From positions 1-64,000 of the forward strand of contig NZ_JARKMX010000001.1 in the NCBI RefSeq assembly GCF_029360705.1: DNA of 64,000 nt, in the 5' to 3' direction. The translations under genes were made by a program, and so were the position numbers. Below the pieces are notes generated by a model. The model did no database searches. It was not told where the DNA came from and worked only from the letters and a program-made list of their open reading frames with translations. Each line of letters starts with the position of its first letter. Position 1 is the first letter of the stretch. Origin of the DNA: Paraflavitalea pollutisoli (GTDB taxonomy: Bacteria; Bacteroidota; Bacteroidia; Chitinophagales; Chitinophagaceae). Positions 33,467 through 42,499 of this stretch are shown here, piece after piece.

Positions 33467-34804
33467 ATGTCTAATAACTTAACTGATAAAAACTGTATGG
33501 CTGCTGAAAAAAAACTAGGTCTTTCCTTGTCGGGAGGGGGCTATCGTGCTGCTGCTTTCCATCTGGGTACATTGCGCAAATTGCACGAGATGGGAGTTTT
33601 GGAAAAGGTAGATGTAATGAGTACTATTTCCGGAGGGTCTATTACTGGCGCTTATTATTGCCTGAACAATAAAAACTTTGATGCCTTTGATCGCTATATA
33701 ACCGAGGCGCTGGGGTCTAAAAATGTGATCAGGCAGGTCTTTCTTTCCTTTACTTTTATCAGAACTGTTTTATTCCTGTTGCTTTTCCTGGTGCCAGCTG
33801 TTTATGTGTTGTTTACACCACATGCCTGGTTATCCCTGGTGTTGATCGGCTTGATGCTTTACCTGTTTGTTCGCTTTCAGTTTGCCATTTTTCCGGTAAG
33901 CAAAGAAGTGGAACGTGCCTACAACAAGTTTTTCTACCAACAAGCTACGCTCTCACAGCTATGCAACAAGCCCTTGCTGGCTATAGGCTCCACCAATTTA
34001 CAGAGTGCCCGACCATTTACTTTCTCCCGCCTAAAAATGGAAGATTCCTCTTATGCTTTCATGGCGCCTCCGGTTCGTTTCAAGCAGGATGATTTTCCGG
34101 TGGCGCGGGCTGTTATGGCTTCTTCCTGCGTTCCTTTCGCCTTTACCCCGGTGCATATCGACAAGGCTTTTTATGCAGACGAGGCCGATATACTGCGGGT
34201 ACAGCCGCAGCTGGTGGATGGCGGCGTCTATGACAACCAGGGTATCCACAAGATCACACAGAAGGGCAGTATGTACAATTGCGATATCGTTATTACCAGT
34301 GATGCCGGGAATAAACTGCCCTTTCAGGGATCCTATAATAACCTGTTGATCCTGTTGATCAGGACCATGGATGTTTTCATGGCACGGATCAAGAACTTTC
34401 AATTGATACAAGATGTATATGATAATGCCGCGCAGGGAAACCGTGAGATCGCCTATTTGTCGCTGGGGTGGAATCTGGAACAGTGTATTCCAGGCTTCAT
34501 CGATAACCTGGCCAAAGGGAAGATCACCGATGAAGTGATCGATGCCCATCAGTTCAAGCCCGAATGGGTGGCCGATCCGGCCAGGTACCGGCAGGAACTG
34601 ACGACCTATCTAGAAAACGAGGTCAATTATCGCGAGATCTTTCAACGTAACCTGAAGCCGCCACAATTGACCATTGCCCGTAATGTAGGCACCAATTTAA
34701 CGCCGCTATCTAAGGAAGAACTTACTTACCTTGCTATACAGGCGGCCAACCTCACGGAACTGCAGGTGAGGCTATACTGCCCTACACTAACGCAACCGTC
34801 ATGA
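33467..34804 (+). CDS. Patatin-like phospholipase with internal membrane segments
   Basis: 445 residues from MSNNLTDKN; a start at 33497 (MAAEKKLG) is also possible, and the frame runs open from 33305. Patatin motifs: oxyanion loop LSGGGYRAAAFHLG, nucleophile STISGGSITG, and catalytic Asp in LVDGGVYDNQG. Between them lie two strong hydrophobic segments (about residues 85-108 and 110-128 of this start: LFLLLFLVPAVYVLF, WLSLVLIGLMLYLFV), which would place the enzyme in a membrane. Patatins hydrolyse acyl chains from lipids. First gene of a three-gene operon; its stop overlaps the next start in ATGA. Confidence 0.88.
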   Translation: MSNNLTDKNCMAAEKKLGLSLSGGGYRAAAFHLGTLRKLHEMGVLEKVDVMSTISGGSITGAYYCLNNKNFDAFDRYITEALGSKNVIRQVFLSFTFIRTVLFLLLFLVPAVYVLFTPHAWLSLVLIGLMLYLFVRFQFAIFPVSKEVERAYNKFFYQQATLSQLCNKPLLAIGSTNLQSARPFTFSRLKMEDSSYAFMAPPVRFKQDDFPVARAVMASSCVPFAFTPVHIDKAFYADEADILRVQPQLVDGGVYDNQGIHKITQKGSMYNCDIVITSDAGNKLPFQGSYNNLLILLIRTMDVFMARIKNFQLIQDVYDNAAQGNREIAYLSLGWNLEQCIPGFIDNLAKGKITDEVIDAHQFKPEWVADPARYRQELTTYLENEVNYREIFQRNLKPPQLTIARNVGTNLTPLSKEELTYLAIQAANLTELQVRLYCPTLTQPS

Positions 34805-37035
34805 AAGACTGTGCCAACATTACCAGTTTAAAGCCTGCCTTCCGAAAGTTGCGGGCTTTTACTTTTGATCCCTCGCTGTCTTTAAAGCTCGACACCAGTG
34901 TTATCAACAACCTCGTCTACAAGGTTCCCTGGGAATCGTTGCGGCCAGGGCCTGTTGGAGAGTATATCGAGGTGGTGGACTATGACCCTTCGAGTGGATG
35001 CTTCTACAAGCCCGTGAACCTGGATGATGCCTATACGCTGGCCCAGGATGGCCTGGAGCCCGCAGAAAGCAATCCACAGTTTCACCAGCAAATGGTGTAC
35101 GCAGTGTCGATGGTGACGATCAAAAACTTTGAGCGGGCGCTGGGCCGGAAGATCCTGTGGAGCCCCAGCCGGGACAAGGCCGGCTATAAGGAAGGTTATG
35201 TACAACGGCTGCGCATCTATCCGCACGCACTCCGCGAGGCCAATGCGTATTACAGTCCCCAGAAAAAAGCGTTGCTCTTCGGGTATTTCAATGCAGCCCC
35301 TGATACGCCGAGCATGCTGATGCCGGGCGGAACGGTATACACCTGCCTGAGTCACGATATCATCGCGCACGAGATCACCCATGCCTTGCTGGACGGCATG
35401 CACCGACGATATGTTGAAGCCACCCACCCCGATTCGCTGGCCTTCCATGAGGCGTTTGCAGACATCGTGGCGCTGTTCCAGCATTTTACTTTTCCTGAAG
35501 TGTTGAAAGACCAGATTGCCCGTACCCGCGGCGACCTGGCCAGCCAGAACCTACTGGGCCAACTGGCGCAGGAGTTCGGAAAAGCGATTGGTCATTACGG
35601 TAGCCTCCGCGATGCGCTGGGTAAGGTCAATGAGGCCACGGGCAAATGGGAGCCCCTGGTACCGAACCCCATCACCTATCAAAAGGTGGTGGAACCCCAT
35701 GAGCGGGGTTCAATACTGGTAGCTACTATCTTCGATGTGTTCAGCAATATTTACCGCCGTCGCGTGGCAGACCTGCTGCGGATAGCGACAGGCGGTACAG
35801 GCATGTTGTCGCCGGGGGCTTTACATCCGGATCTGGTCAATAGGATGGCGACGGAAGCGAGCAAATCGGCCGGGCAGATCCTGAAGATCTGTATCCGGGC
35901 ATTGGACTATTGTCCACCGATGGACATCAACTTTGGAGACTATCTGCGGGCAATGATCACGGCCGACTTTGACCTGGTGGAGGAGGATAACCTGGATTAC
36001 CGGATTGCGATCATCGAGGCTTTTCAACGCCGGGGCATATTCCCCGACAATGTGAAAAACATGAGTGTGGAAAGTCTGTTGTGTAAGGTGGATGACGAAG
36101 CAGACCTGTTTGAGGAGCAGTTCAAGGACCTGATCGAGTTCTTCAAATTGTTTAAAGAAAAGGTAAGTTATATCAATAAGCGCCGGGACCTCTACAACCT
36201 GACGCGGGTCTTTATAAAAGGGGGCGACATCAACAATGCCTGCAATGATGAAGATGACAACGAGCATGCGGCGAACGATGGCAGCAACTACCGTAAACCG
36301 TTAACGGGCGCAGCCCAGCGCTCTGCGGCGGAAAAGCGGAAGCAACGCACCAAACCCGAGCAACGGGTGATGGGCCTGCACCAACGGTTGAATATTAAAT
36401 TCCTGGGGGCGGAAAAGACGCAACTATTCATTAAGCTGACCGGTTTGTTGCTGGATGATGAACTGATCGACCAGCAGGGCATCGGCCGCTCTGAAGGAAC
36501 GAATACCCTGGGCGCTCCCAAACTGGAAGTACACAATTTAAAACTGGCCAGCCGCGTGGGCCCTAATGGCAATGTGGTGAATCAGATACTGGTCACCTTG
36601 ACACAGCGCAGGGGCGTAGTATGTGATTTGGATCGCTATGGCAATGCGATCATCAAAGGATTCTTTGTGCCCGATAACCCTGAAAAAGGTTATTATACCC
36701 TGCCGGGAAAAGAGGGGATGCCGGTTGAACACCGACCCTATCCTGAAAAAAAGGAAGGGCTAACGGGAGAGGGAAGCGAGAAGGTGTTGCCCAAGGGCTG
36801 GTTTGTATTCCGGGGCGGCTGTACCCTGATCTTCGACCTGGACTATGCCTTGAGCAAAGACAATGTGAAGTTGAAATACATTATCAAGAAGGATATCAAC
36901 GACCGGGAGCGCATGAAGCGTCAATTCAAGATGCTATTCAACAACAAAGACTTTTCACTCAACGCTACCTATTTTGGAACTGCCTATGGCAATCTCGAAG
37001 CCGAGCCCTTTGCCATTATTCATAAAATCCTATAG
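34801..37035 (+). CDS. M4-like zinc metallopeptidase (gluzincin)
   Basis: 744 residues. The zinc site is HEITH with His190, Glu191 and His194, and the third ligand is Glu217 in HEAFADI with Asp221, the HExxH...ExxxD layout of gluzincins such as thermolysin. Residues 140-240 around it carry the usual helix pair. No signal peptide or propeptide, so it is predicted to be cytoplasmic, which is unusual for M4-like enzymes. After about residue 470 a Lys/Arg-rich hinge (RSAAEKRKQR) leads to a beta-rich C-terminal domain of unknown type. Coupled to the patatin gene by ATGA, 5 bp before the MBL gene. Confidence 0.8.
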   Translation: MKDCANITSLKPAFRKLRAFTFDPSLSLKLDTSVINNLVYKVPWESLRPGPVGEYIEVVDYDPSSGCFYKPVNLDDAYTLAQDGLEPAESNPQFHQQMVYAVSMVTIKNFERALGRKILWSPSRDKAGYKEGYVQRLRIYPHALREANAYYSPQKKALLFGYFNAAPDTPSMLMPGGTVYTCLSHDIIAHEITHALLDGMHRRYVEATHPDSLAFHEAFADIVALFQHFTFPEVLKDQIARTRGDLASQNLLGQLAQEFGKAIGHYGSLRDALGKVNEATGKWEPLVPNPITYQKVVEPHERGSILVATIFDVFSNIYRRRVADLLRIATGGTGMLSPGALHPDLVNRMATEASKSAGQILKICIRALDYCPPMDINFGDYLRAMITADFDLVEEDNLDYRIAIIEAFQRRGIFPDNVKNMSVESLLCKVDDEADLFEEQFKDLIEFFKLFKEKVSYINKRRDLYNLTRVFIKGGDINNACNDEDDNEHAANDGSNYRKPLTGAAQRSAAEKRKQRTKPEQRVMGLHQRLNIKFLGAEKTQLFIKLTGLLLDDELIDQQGIGRSEGTNTLGAPKLEVHNLKLASRVGPNGNVVNQILVTLTQRRGVVCDLDRYGNAIIKGFFVPDNPEKGYYTLPGKEGMPVEHRPYPEKKEGLTGEGSEKVLPKGWFVFRGGCTLIFDLDYALSKDNVKLKYIIKKDINDRERMKRQFKMLFNNKDFSLNATYFGTAYGNLEAEPFAIIHKIL

Positions 37036-37040
37036 TTAAT

Positions 37041-39122
37041 ATGGCTACCGTCAAGAAAGCTGCTGCCAAGGGATTGCCTGGCAAGGTTGGAAAAAAAACA
37101 ACCACTGCCCGTGCAACTTCTGCTAAGAACGGGGCGGGCAAGCCCTCGGCGCAGAAGGCGACCGGATCAACAAAGGTGGTGGCCAATCGATCAAGCGCCA
37201 ACCCGAAGGCGAGTAAGGATACAACCGGGATGAAAAAGAGCGTGACCACAAACCGCACAACTTCTGCAAAGAGCGGTGCTGGTAAGGCGTCCGTGCAGAA
37301 GGCGACCAGATCAACAAAGGTGGTGGCTGCCCGGCGCGGGACAACCGTCGCCGGGAAGTCTGGAGCGAAAAAGTCTGCCGACAAAAAAACGAGCACTCCT
37401 GCTCCTATGGCTAGCGCGCATGAAGCTGGCACAGGCCAGGGGAAGCAGCGCCTGGCGGCTGACGTAAACCCTGCCACAGCACCTACCCTTTCTGCAAACC
37501 AGGGGACGACCGCCACCTTGCCCAAAGCGGACAGCGTATCGGTACGCATGTATGCACACGGGTTTGGTGATTGCTTTTTACTCACCTTCCTGAGCGGCGG
37601 TGCACCTGTATACCGGATGCTGATCGACTGCGGCATGCTGACTGGTGATACGGACAGGCTGCGGCAGGTGATCGCCCATATCAAAGCATCTTGCGACGGC
37701 CGGCTTGACCTGGTGGTTCAAACGCACCAGCATAAGGATCATATTTCGGGCTTCAATCTGCGGGACAATCAGAAACAGCTGTTGTGGGATGGTATCGAGG
37801 TGGGCCGCGTGTGGCTGGCCTGGACAGAGAATACGGGTGACAATGGCGATGAGTTGGCGATCCAATTGATGCAAAAGCAAGAGCAAAAGAAAAAAGCGCT
37901 GGCGAAGGCGCTGCAACTGTATAACACCGCCATCCACCAGGACGACCATCGCAAGATGCTGAACAAGGAATACCAAGGCTCCGATTACTGGGCCGCCCAA
38001 CAGCGGTATGCTACCGCGTTACAGCAGATCCTCGGCTTCTTCGATATCAGTGAGCAGGATATTGCCGCACTGGGCGCCGATGGCGCAGAGCTGGGCCTTA
38101 CGATGAAGGATGCGATGAATTATTTTATTCAGCGCAGCGTGAACAAGGGCAACACGGATATCAATTTCTGGAATCCTGGCGAACTGGCCGATGCGAAAAT
38201 GACTGGCCTGCCGGGCATCAACTTCTATTTCCTGGGGCCACCGAAGGATTACAACCAGCTACGGGTGATGGAAGACACGGATCATATCGAGATGTACCTG
38301 ACGGAAATGGGAATGTCGGACAATTTCTTTATGGCCCTGACTAATGAGGAAGCAGAAAACAGCGAAGCGCTATCTCCTTTTCATCGGCGTTACCAATGGA
38401 AAAAGGATGATCTGACACGTGATCAGCTTACCGACCCCAAAAACCCGTGGAATCTCTACCATCAAAAAGAACATGACTGGCGGGGCATCGATACAGACTG
38501 GCTCCACAATGCCGGAGCCCTTGCCCTTAACCTGGACTCCTATACCAATAACACGAGCCTGGTGATCGCCATCGAACTGGAAGGTAGTGACAAGGTGTTG
38601 CTGTTTCCGGCTGATGCGCAGATCGGCAACTGGCTGAGCTGGACCGAAACCCAGGCAGATGGGACTACGCCCAAATTGCGCTGGCAGATCGAGAAAGCCG
38701 GTAAACCCGTTACCGTCACCGCCGAAGACCTGTTGCGTAGAACCGTATTCTACAAGGTAGGGCATCATGCCAGTCACAATGCTACGGCCCGCAAACATGG
38801 CCTGGAGTTGATGACGAGCGACGAGCTGGTGGCGATGATCCCGGTTGACGAGGCAGTGGCAAAGCGACAGGGGAAGAAAGGCTGGAAGATGCCGGCTGAA
38901 GACCTCTACCAGCGTTTGCAGGAAAAAACAAGAAGCCGCATCATTCGGCTCGACCAGGGAAGCGTACTGGTAGGAGATACCAAGTATCTACCTACCGGCG
39001 TACGGCCTACCAAACAGCAACTCGACGATTTCAACAGCTGCTACAGCGAATCCGATATCATGATCACTACTGAAGATGGCACCAGGCGACCGTTATTCTT
39101 TGAATACCTCGTCAAAGGATAG
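37041..39122 (+). CDS. MBL-fold hydrolase with histone-H1-like tail
   Basis: 693 residues. The first 120 are Lys/Ala/Thr/Ser-rich, like histone H1 tails, and contain a diverged tandem duplication (about 21-52 and 69-100, each with TSAK-x-GAGK-x-S-x-QKAT). From about 165 comes a metallo-beta-lactamase fold: YAHGFGDCFLLTF, metal motif THQHKDH with His229, His231, Asp233 and His234, and later KVGHHASHNAT. A helical insertion lies between. No signal. The basic tail could bind DNA, RNA or acidic membranes. The last of the three packed genes. Confidence 0.82.
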   Translation: MATVKKAAAKGLPGKVGKKTTTARATSAKNGAGKPSAQKATGSTKVVANRSSANPKASKDTTGMKKSVTTNRTTSAKSGAGKASVQKATRSTKVVAARRGTTVAGKSGAKKSADKKTSTPAPMASAHEAGTGQGKQRLAADVNPATAPTLSANQGTTATLPKADSVSVRMYAHGFGDCFLLTFLSGGAPVYRMLIDCGMLTGDTDRLRQVIAHIKASCDGRLDLVVQTHQHKDHISGFNLRDNQKQLLWDGIEVGRVWLAWTENTGDNGDELAIQLMQKQEQKKKALAKALQLYNTAIHQDDHRKMLNKEYQGSDYWAAQQRYATALQQILGFFDISEQDIAALGADGAELGLTMKDAMNYFIQRSVNKGNTDINFWNPGELADAKMTGLPGINFYFLGPPKDYNQLRVMEDTDHIEMYLTEMGMSDNFFMALTNEEAENSEALSPFHRRYQWKKDDLTRDQLTDPKNPWNLYHQKEHDWRGIDTDWLHNAGALALNLDSYTNNTSLVIAIELEGSDKVLLFPADAQIGNWLSWTETQADGTTPKLRWQIEKAGKPVTVTAEDLLRRTVFYKVGHHASHNATARKHGLELMTSDELVAMIPVDEAVAKRQGKKGWKMPAEDLYQRLQEKTRSRIIRLDQGSVLVGDTKYLPTGVRPTKQQLDDFNSCYSESDIMITTEDGTRRPLFFEYLVKG

Positions 39123-39179
39123 GCAACAATATTGCATATACATAATCTGTATCACGCAAAACCATGATATTGCAGCAAT

Positions 39180-40253
39180 ATGCACTTTAGGCAGAGTGAA
39201 AGCGTAGTTATTTGCCCACGGGGCGTTTTATGGACGATGTCGGTTGTATTGTGCTGGCTGTTAATGCCGGTGTACGTTTTGGCGCAGTCAGACACCAGCC
39301 AACGATTCAATAGGGCCTATTACGAGTCGTATACCGACCAGCTTACCTCAAGGTTTTATTTTTCCCAGAAGTATACCTCTTTATGGCTGCGAGGTGCCGA
39401 TAAGGACCATGACCTCCAATACCGCCCCAATACCACGCTGAATATGGGTGTGGGTGCTACCTATGGCTGGTTTACCCTGAACCTGGCTTATGGTTTTGAT
39501 TTCCTGAACCGGGTAGATGAGGCCAAGGGAAAGACCAGGTATCTCGACCTTCAATCGCATGTATATACACGGAAAATGAGTATCGATCTTTTTGGTCAAT
39601 TTTATAAGGGGTTTTATGGATACCCCAAATCATTGTTGCCGCAAGAAAATGGAGACTGGTACGTACGGCCCGATCTGAAGGTGCGGCATTTTGGTGGGGC
39701 GGGCTACTATATTTTAAACTGGAAACGATTTTCGATGCGGGCGGCGATGTTACAAAATGAATGGCAGAAAAGATCAGCGGGCAGTTTACTCATTGGTGCG
39801 GAAATGTATTTTGGCCAGAATAAGGGAGATAGTTCGCTGGTGCCTTCGTCATTAGCCGCAGATTATGAACAGGCTGGTGTGACGAAGATGCATTATTACG
39901 ATATCGGGCCAGGTATTGGGTACGCGTATACCCTGGTGATCAACTCTCATTTCTATGCTATGGCAGGCGCTACAGCCAGTTTTCCGCTGAGTTTTCATTC
40001 GCAGGTTCGTAATGGCGAGAAGGAACACAAGGTATCCATCAGCCCGGATCTCTTATGGCGTGTGGGTGCGGGCTACAACAGTGACCGCTTTCACGTGAGT
40101 GTGCTTTGGGTGAACAGTTCGGTACAGACAAGGGCGGAGAAGGGGGATTATTCTATCAGCACGGGCAACGTGCGGGCAATTATAGGTTACCGGTTTGTGC
40201 CGGGGGCGAAACTAAAGCGCCAGCTCAAGTTCTTCTCCGTGAAACAGCCATAA
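39180..40253 (+). CDS. DUF4421 outer-membrane protein
   Basis: 357 residues. Signal peptide ends LLMPVYVLAQ; either the ATG at 39180 (longer, basic n-region) or 39237 could start it. The rest is an aromatic-rich beta-barrel-like protein matching DUF4421: TSRFYFSQKYTSLWL, NMGVGATYGWFTLNLAYGF, TRYLDLQSHVY, SIDLFGQFYKGFY and FSMRAAMLQNEWQKRSAGS. Predicted outer-membrane barrel of unknown function. It lies 57 bp after the MBL gene and could be co-transcribed; a 7-bp palindrome (39167-39181) overlaps its start. Confidence 0.85.
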   Translation: MHFRQSESVVICPRGVLWTMSVVLCWLLMPVYVLAQSDTSQRFNRAYYESYTDQLTSRFYFSQKYTSLWLRGADKDHDLQYRPNTTLNMGVGATYGWFTLNLAYGFDFLNRVDEAKGKTRYLDLQSHVYTRKMSIDLFGQFYKGFYGYPKSLLPQENGDWYVRPDLKVRHFGGAGYYILNWKRFSMRAAMLQNEWQKRSAGSLLIGAEMYFGQNKGDSSLVPSSLAADYEQAGVTKMHYYDIGPGIGYAYTLVINSHFYAMAGATASFPLSFHSQVRNGEKEHKVSISPDLLWRVGAGYNSDRFHVSVLWVNSSVQTRAEKGDYSISTGNVRAIIGYRFVPGAKLKRQLKFFSVKQP

Positions 40254-40285
40254 AAAAAGACCTCTTCGTGGGAACAGGAAGAGGT
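40252..40285 (-). terminator. Terminator after the 40382-40747 gene
   Basis: ACCTCTTC (40260-40267) pairs with GAAGAGGT (40278-40285); on the minus strand seven Ts follow. It overlaps the end of the convergent DUF4421 gene by one or two bases and may protect its 3' end. Confidence 0.75.
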
Positions 40286-40381
40286 AATGATAACACGCAT
40301 ATATGAGATCTTGTCATCATTTTTTATCGTTCATCTAGTCGCAAGATATAAGCTTAACAATGCTTCTAAGATGGATGGTAT

Positions 40382-40747
40382 TTAGCGGATCGCGTTGGCT
40401 ACCCATCCTTCATTCTCTTTCGCCTGCTGTTGTTTGTTCCAGGCTATCAGTGCTGTTTCCAATACACGCTTGAGGTGCATTTTCACTTTACGGCGCTCCA
40501 CTTTCAGGGCTACTCCTTTCACTTCTTCTTTGTAGATCATGACCTGGTCGTTGTTGTAGAAACGAACTGTATACTGCTTCGGCACATGGATATTCGATTC
40601 GATGATCCAGTATCCCTTTTCAGACACCCACCGTGGTGTTGTGGGAGCGGCTGTTGAACTGGTGGTTTCTTCGTCCTGTGCGAATGCTTTGGCCTGGCCC
40701 ATCATCATGAGGGCGAGGACCGCGAGTATCTTGAAATACTTCTTCAT
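40382..40747 (-). CDS. Small secreted hypothetical protein
   Basis: 121 residues with signal peptide (MKKYFKILAVLALMMMGQAK, cut after AFA before Gln24). The mature part is Thr-rich at first, then has WVSEKGYWIIESNIH and YTVRFYNNDQVMIYKEEV, a short beta-rich pattern seen in small Bacteroidota periplasmic proteins. Function unknown. The gene upstream on this strand (41015) has a terminator between, so each is its own unit. Confidence 0.7.
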   Translation of the reverse strand: MKKYFKILAVLALMMMGQAKAFAQDEETTSSTAAPTTPRWVSEKGYWIIESNIHVPKQYTVRFYNNDQVMIYKEEVKGVALKVERRKVKMHLKRVLETALIAWNKQQQAKENEGWVANAIR

Positions 40748-40947
40748 GGCTTATACTTTTGTTTTTAGTAACTGATCTAAAATTATCATTAACCCCTGCA
40801 GAGAAAATACAAAGTGGATGGAGACGACTTTTGTTGCGACAGACTGCCTTAAGTATACTGCTAAAGTTCATTGTGTCGACGAAGGCCGTTTGTCGACTGT
40901 TACTGTGGGGCTTAGATAAGTTGAAGAGGTATTGTGGGTACCAACGA

Positions 40948-40979
40948 GAAGAGGTGATGCCTGGGGGCATCACCTCTTC
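40948..40979. terminator. Perfect 14-bp stem terminator
   Basis: 40948-40961 pairs with 40966-40979 around loop TGGG. Serves the 41015-41614 gene read leftward. Confidence 0.75.
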
Positions 40980-41014
40980 CTTTGCGCGGGAATCTTTTAT
41001 AGGTTGTTGTAAGG

Positions 41015-41614
41015 CTATTCAAGTTCCTTGAGCCAGGCCTGCGCTTCTTCGCGGGCGGCGGTGACTACGGGTTTGCCGGCGCGGAAGATGGCTTTCCATT
41101 CTCCTGACTTCGATTCGTATTCGGGATTGGCGAACATGCTGCCATTGAGCTGGGCGTCGAAGTCGACAGTTGCAGACAGGGCCAGGAATTTCTCCAGGCG
41201 CTTTTTGATCAGGTCTTTTGCATCGGCCGGGTATTTCTTTTCGTCATCAGCTTTGTTGAGTTGCTTGTCGACGGCATTGTCGAGTGCTTTGGATAGATTG
41301 GGTATGCCAAACTTTTTGGATTTATAGCCCAGGCGTTCGTTGCGCCACTTGGTGTATTTTTTCTGGAATTCGGGGCTTTTGGTGTATTCTTTGGCGAATT
41401 GAATGAGTTGGCGCGTGCTGGCGACTTTTACATCGGTGGGCATCGCTTTGGCCAATTTGAGCACTTCATAAGAGGAGCTTAAAAATCCGCCGCCAAGAGA
41501 AGACACAATGTATTCTTTGGCTTTGTCTTCCGACATTTCGAGGTCCTCAAAGACTGTTTTGACGGTGGCGGCCATCAATAGGACGGCCAGTGCGAGGATG
41601 CTAATTTTTTTCAT
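41015..41614 (-). CDS. Secreted hypothetical helical protein
   Basis: 199 residues. Signal-like N-terminus MKKISILALAVLLMAATVK; mature chain is all-helical and very charged (KWRNERLGYKSKKFG, KALDNAVDKQLNKADDEKK). No family recognised. Probable periplasmic protein. A Bacteroidota promoter precedes it (41666-41696) and a perfect stem terminator follows, so it is a complete monocistronic unit. Confidence 0.68.
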   Translation of the reverse strand: MKKISILALAVLLMAATVKTVFEDLEMSEDKAKEYIVSSLGGGFLSSSYEVLKLAKAMPTDVKVASTRQLIQFAKEYTKSPEFQKKYTKWRNERLGYKSKKFGIPNLSKALDNAVDKQLNKADDEKKYPADAKDLIKKRLEKFLALSATVDFDAQLNGSMFANPEYESKSGEWKAIFRAGKPVVTAAREEAQAWLKELE

Positions 41615-41665
41615 GGCTAAATGTTGTTTCCCTTTTTTTCCTGGGTTGGTTAATGATATTCACTG

Positions 41666-41696
41666 CAAACCTATCGGGAAACGCGATGCCGGACAA
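41666..41696 (-). promoter_or_regulatory. Bacteroidota promoter for the 41614 gene
   Basis: On the minus strand TTG (complement of 41694-41696) and, 20 nt on, TAGGTTTG (complement of 41666-41673), a full TAnnTTTG match about 50 bp before the start codon at 41614. Confidence 0.5.
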
Positions 41697-41716
41697 TCCC
41701 ACAAACATGTGAAATT

Positions 41717-41748
41717 GTAGCTTACCCGCCTCACGCAGACGGGGGAGC
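41717..41748. repeat. REP-like GTAG plus hairpin near the RAYT gene
   Basis: GTAG at 41717-41720 leads into an imperfect hairpin 41720-41748 (GCT/AGC outer, CCCG/CGGG inner, a few mismatches). RAYT transposases recognise such GTAG-headed palindromes. One copy only is visible here. Confidence 0.35.
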
Positions 41749-41860
41749 CTTCTTTGGTTTTTAATGTGGGGACAGGTGTGGAACGGAATGGTATTTGTAA
41801 TTTTACTGGTGCAATTCTAACTGGTTATCAAGGATACACATTGTTAAAACCGAGCCAATT

Positions 41861-42463
41861 ATGAAGCAGGAAACAAACAGTGAAACCAGCCAGCATGCAT
41901 GCCACTATATCACGTTCAACACGGTAGACTGGGTTGACATCTTCATCAAACCCGTGTACAAATATGTGATCGTGGATGCCCTGAATGAATTCATCGGCAG
42001 GCGGGGCCTGACGGTGAACGCCTGGTGCCTCATGACCAATCACCTTCATCTTCTACTACAAGCCAAGGACGGAACGGGGCTTGCGATGATCGAGCGCGAT
42101 TTTAAACGTATTACTTCTACCCATATATTGGAGGCGATCGAGCTGGAGACTGATCTACGCCGGCAGTGGATGCTGGAGCGTTTTGAACACTCGAGCCAAA
42201 GCCTGAAGAAATTAGAGAAATACCAGGTGTGGCAGAGCTGCAGCAATCCGGAGTTCGTTGATTTCCGGGAGCCCATGAAATTGCGGGAGCACCTTAATTA
42301 TCTGCATGATAACCCGGTGCGGGACCGGATCGTGCGGATGCCGGAGGATTACGTATTCAGCTCGGCCGGTGATTACCAGGGGCGACGGGGCCTGGTGAAT
42401 GTCAAGGTCATCGACATGGAAGCGCTGATCCGGGGATTGATCAGGAATGGCGGGGCCGGATAG
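41861..42463 (+). CDS. REP-associated tyrosine transposase (RAYT)
   Basis: 200 residues of the TnpA_REP/Y1 transposase family. HUH motif in CLMTNHLHLLL (NHLH) binds metal; the catalytic Tyr is in REHLNYLHDNPV. RAYTs are domesticated single-copy relatives of IS200/IS605 transposases that process REP hairpins as single strands. The protein is full-length. A GTAG-headed hairpin sits 110 bp upstream; a terminator follows 37 bp after the stop. Start at the ATG after an AT-rich stretch is clear. Confidence 0.92.
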   Translation: MKQETNSETSQHACHYITFNTVDWVDIFIKPVYKYVIVDALNEFIGRRGLTVNAWCLMTNHLHLLLQAKDGTGLAMIERDFKRITSTHILEAIELETDLRRQWMLERFEHSSQSLKKLEKYQVWQSCSNPEFVDFREPMKLREHLNYLHDNPVRDRIVRMPEDYVFSSAGDYQGRRGLVNVKVIDMEALIRGLIRNGGAG

Positions 42464-42499
42464 TGTTGCCGCCGATCAATTTGCCGTATTTACTGATAT

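Noticed and set aside
34801-37035. Secreted thermolysin-type protease
   Set aside because: No signal or propeptide, and it is coupled to two signal-less partners, so a secreted protease is unlikely.
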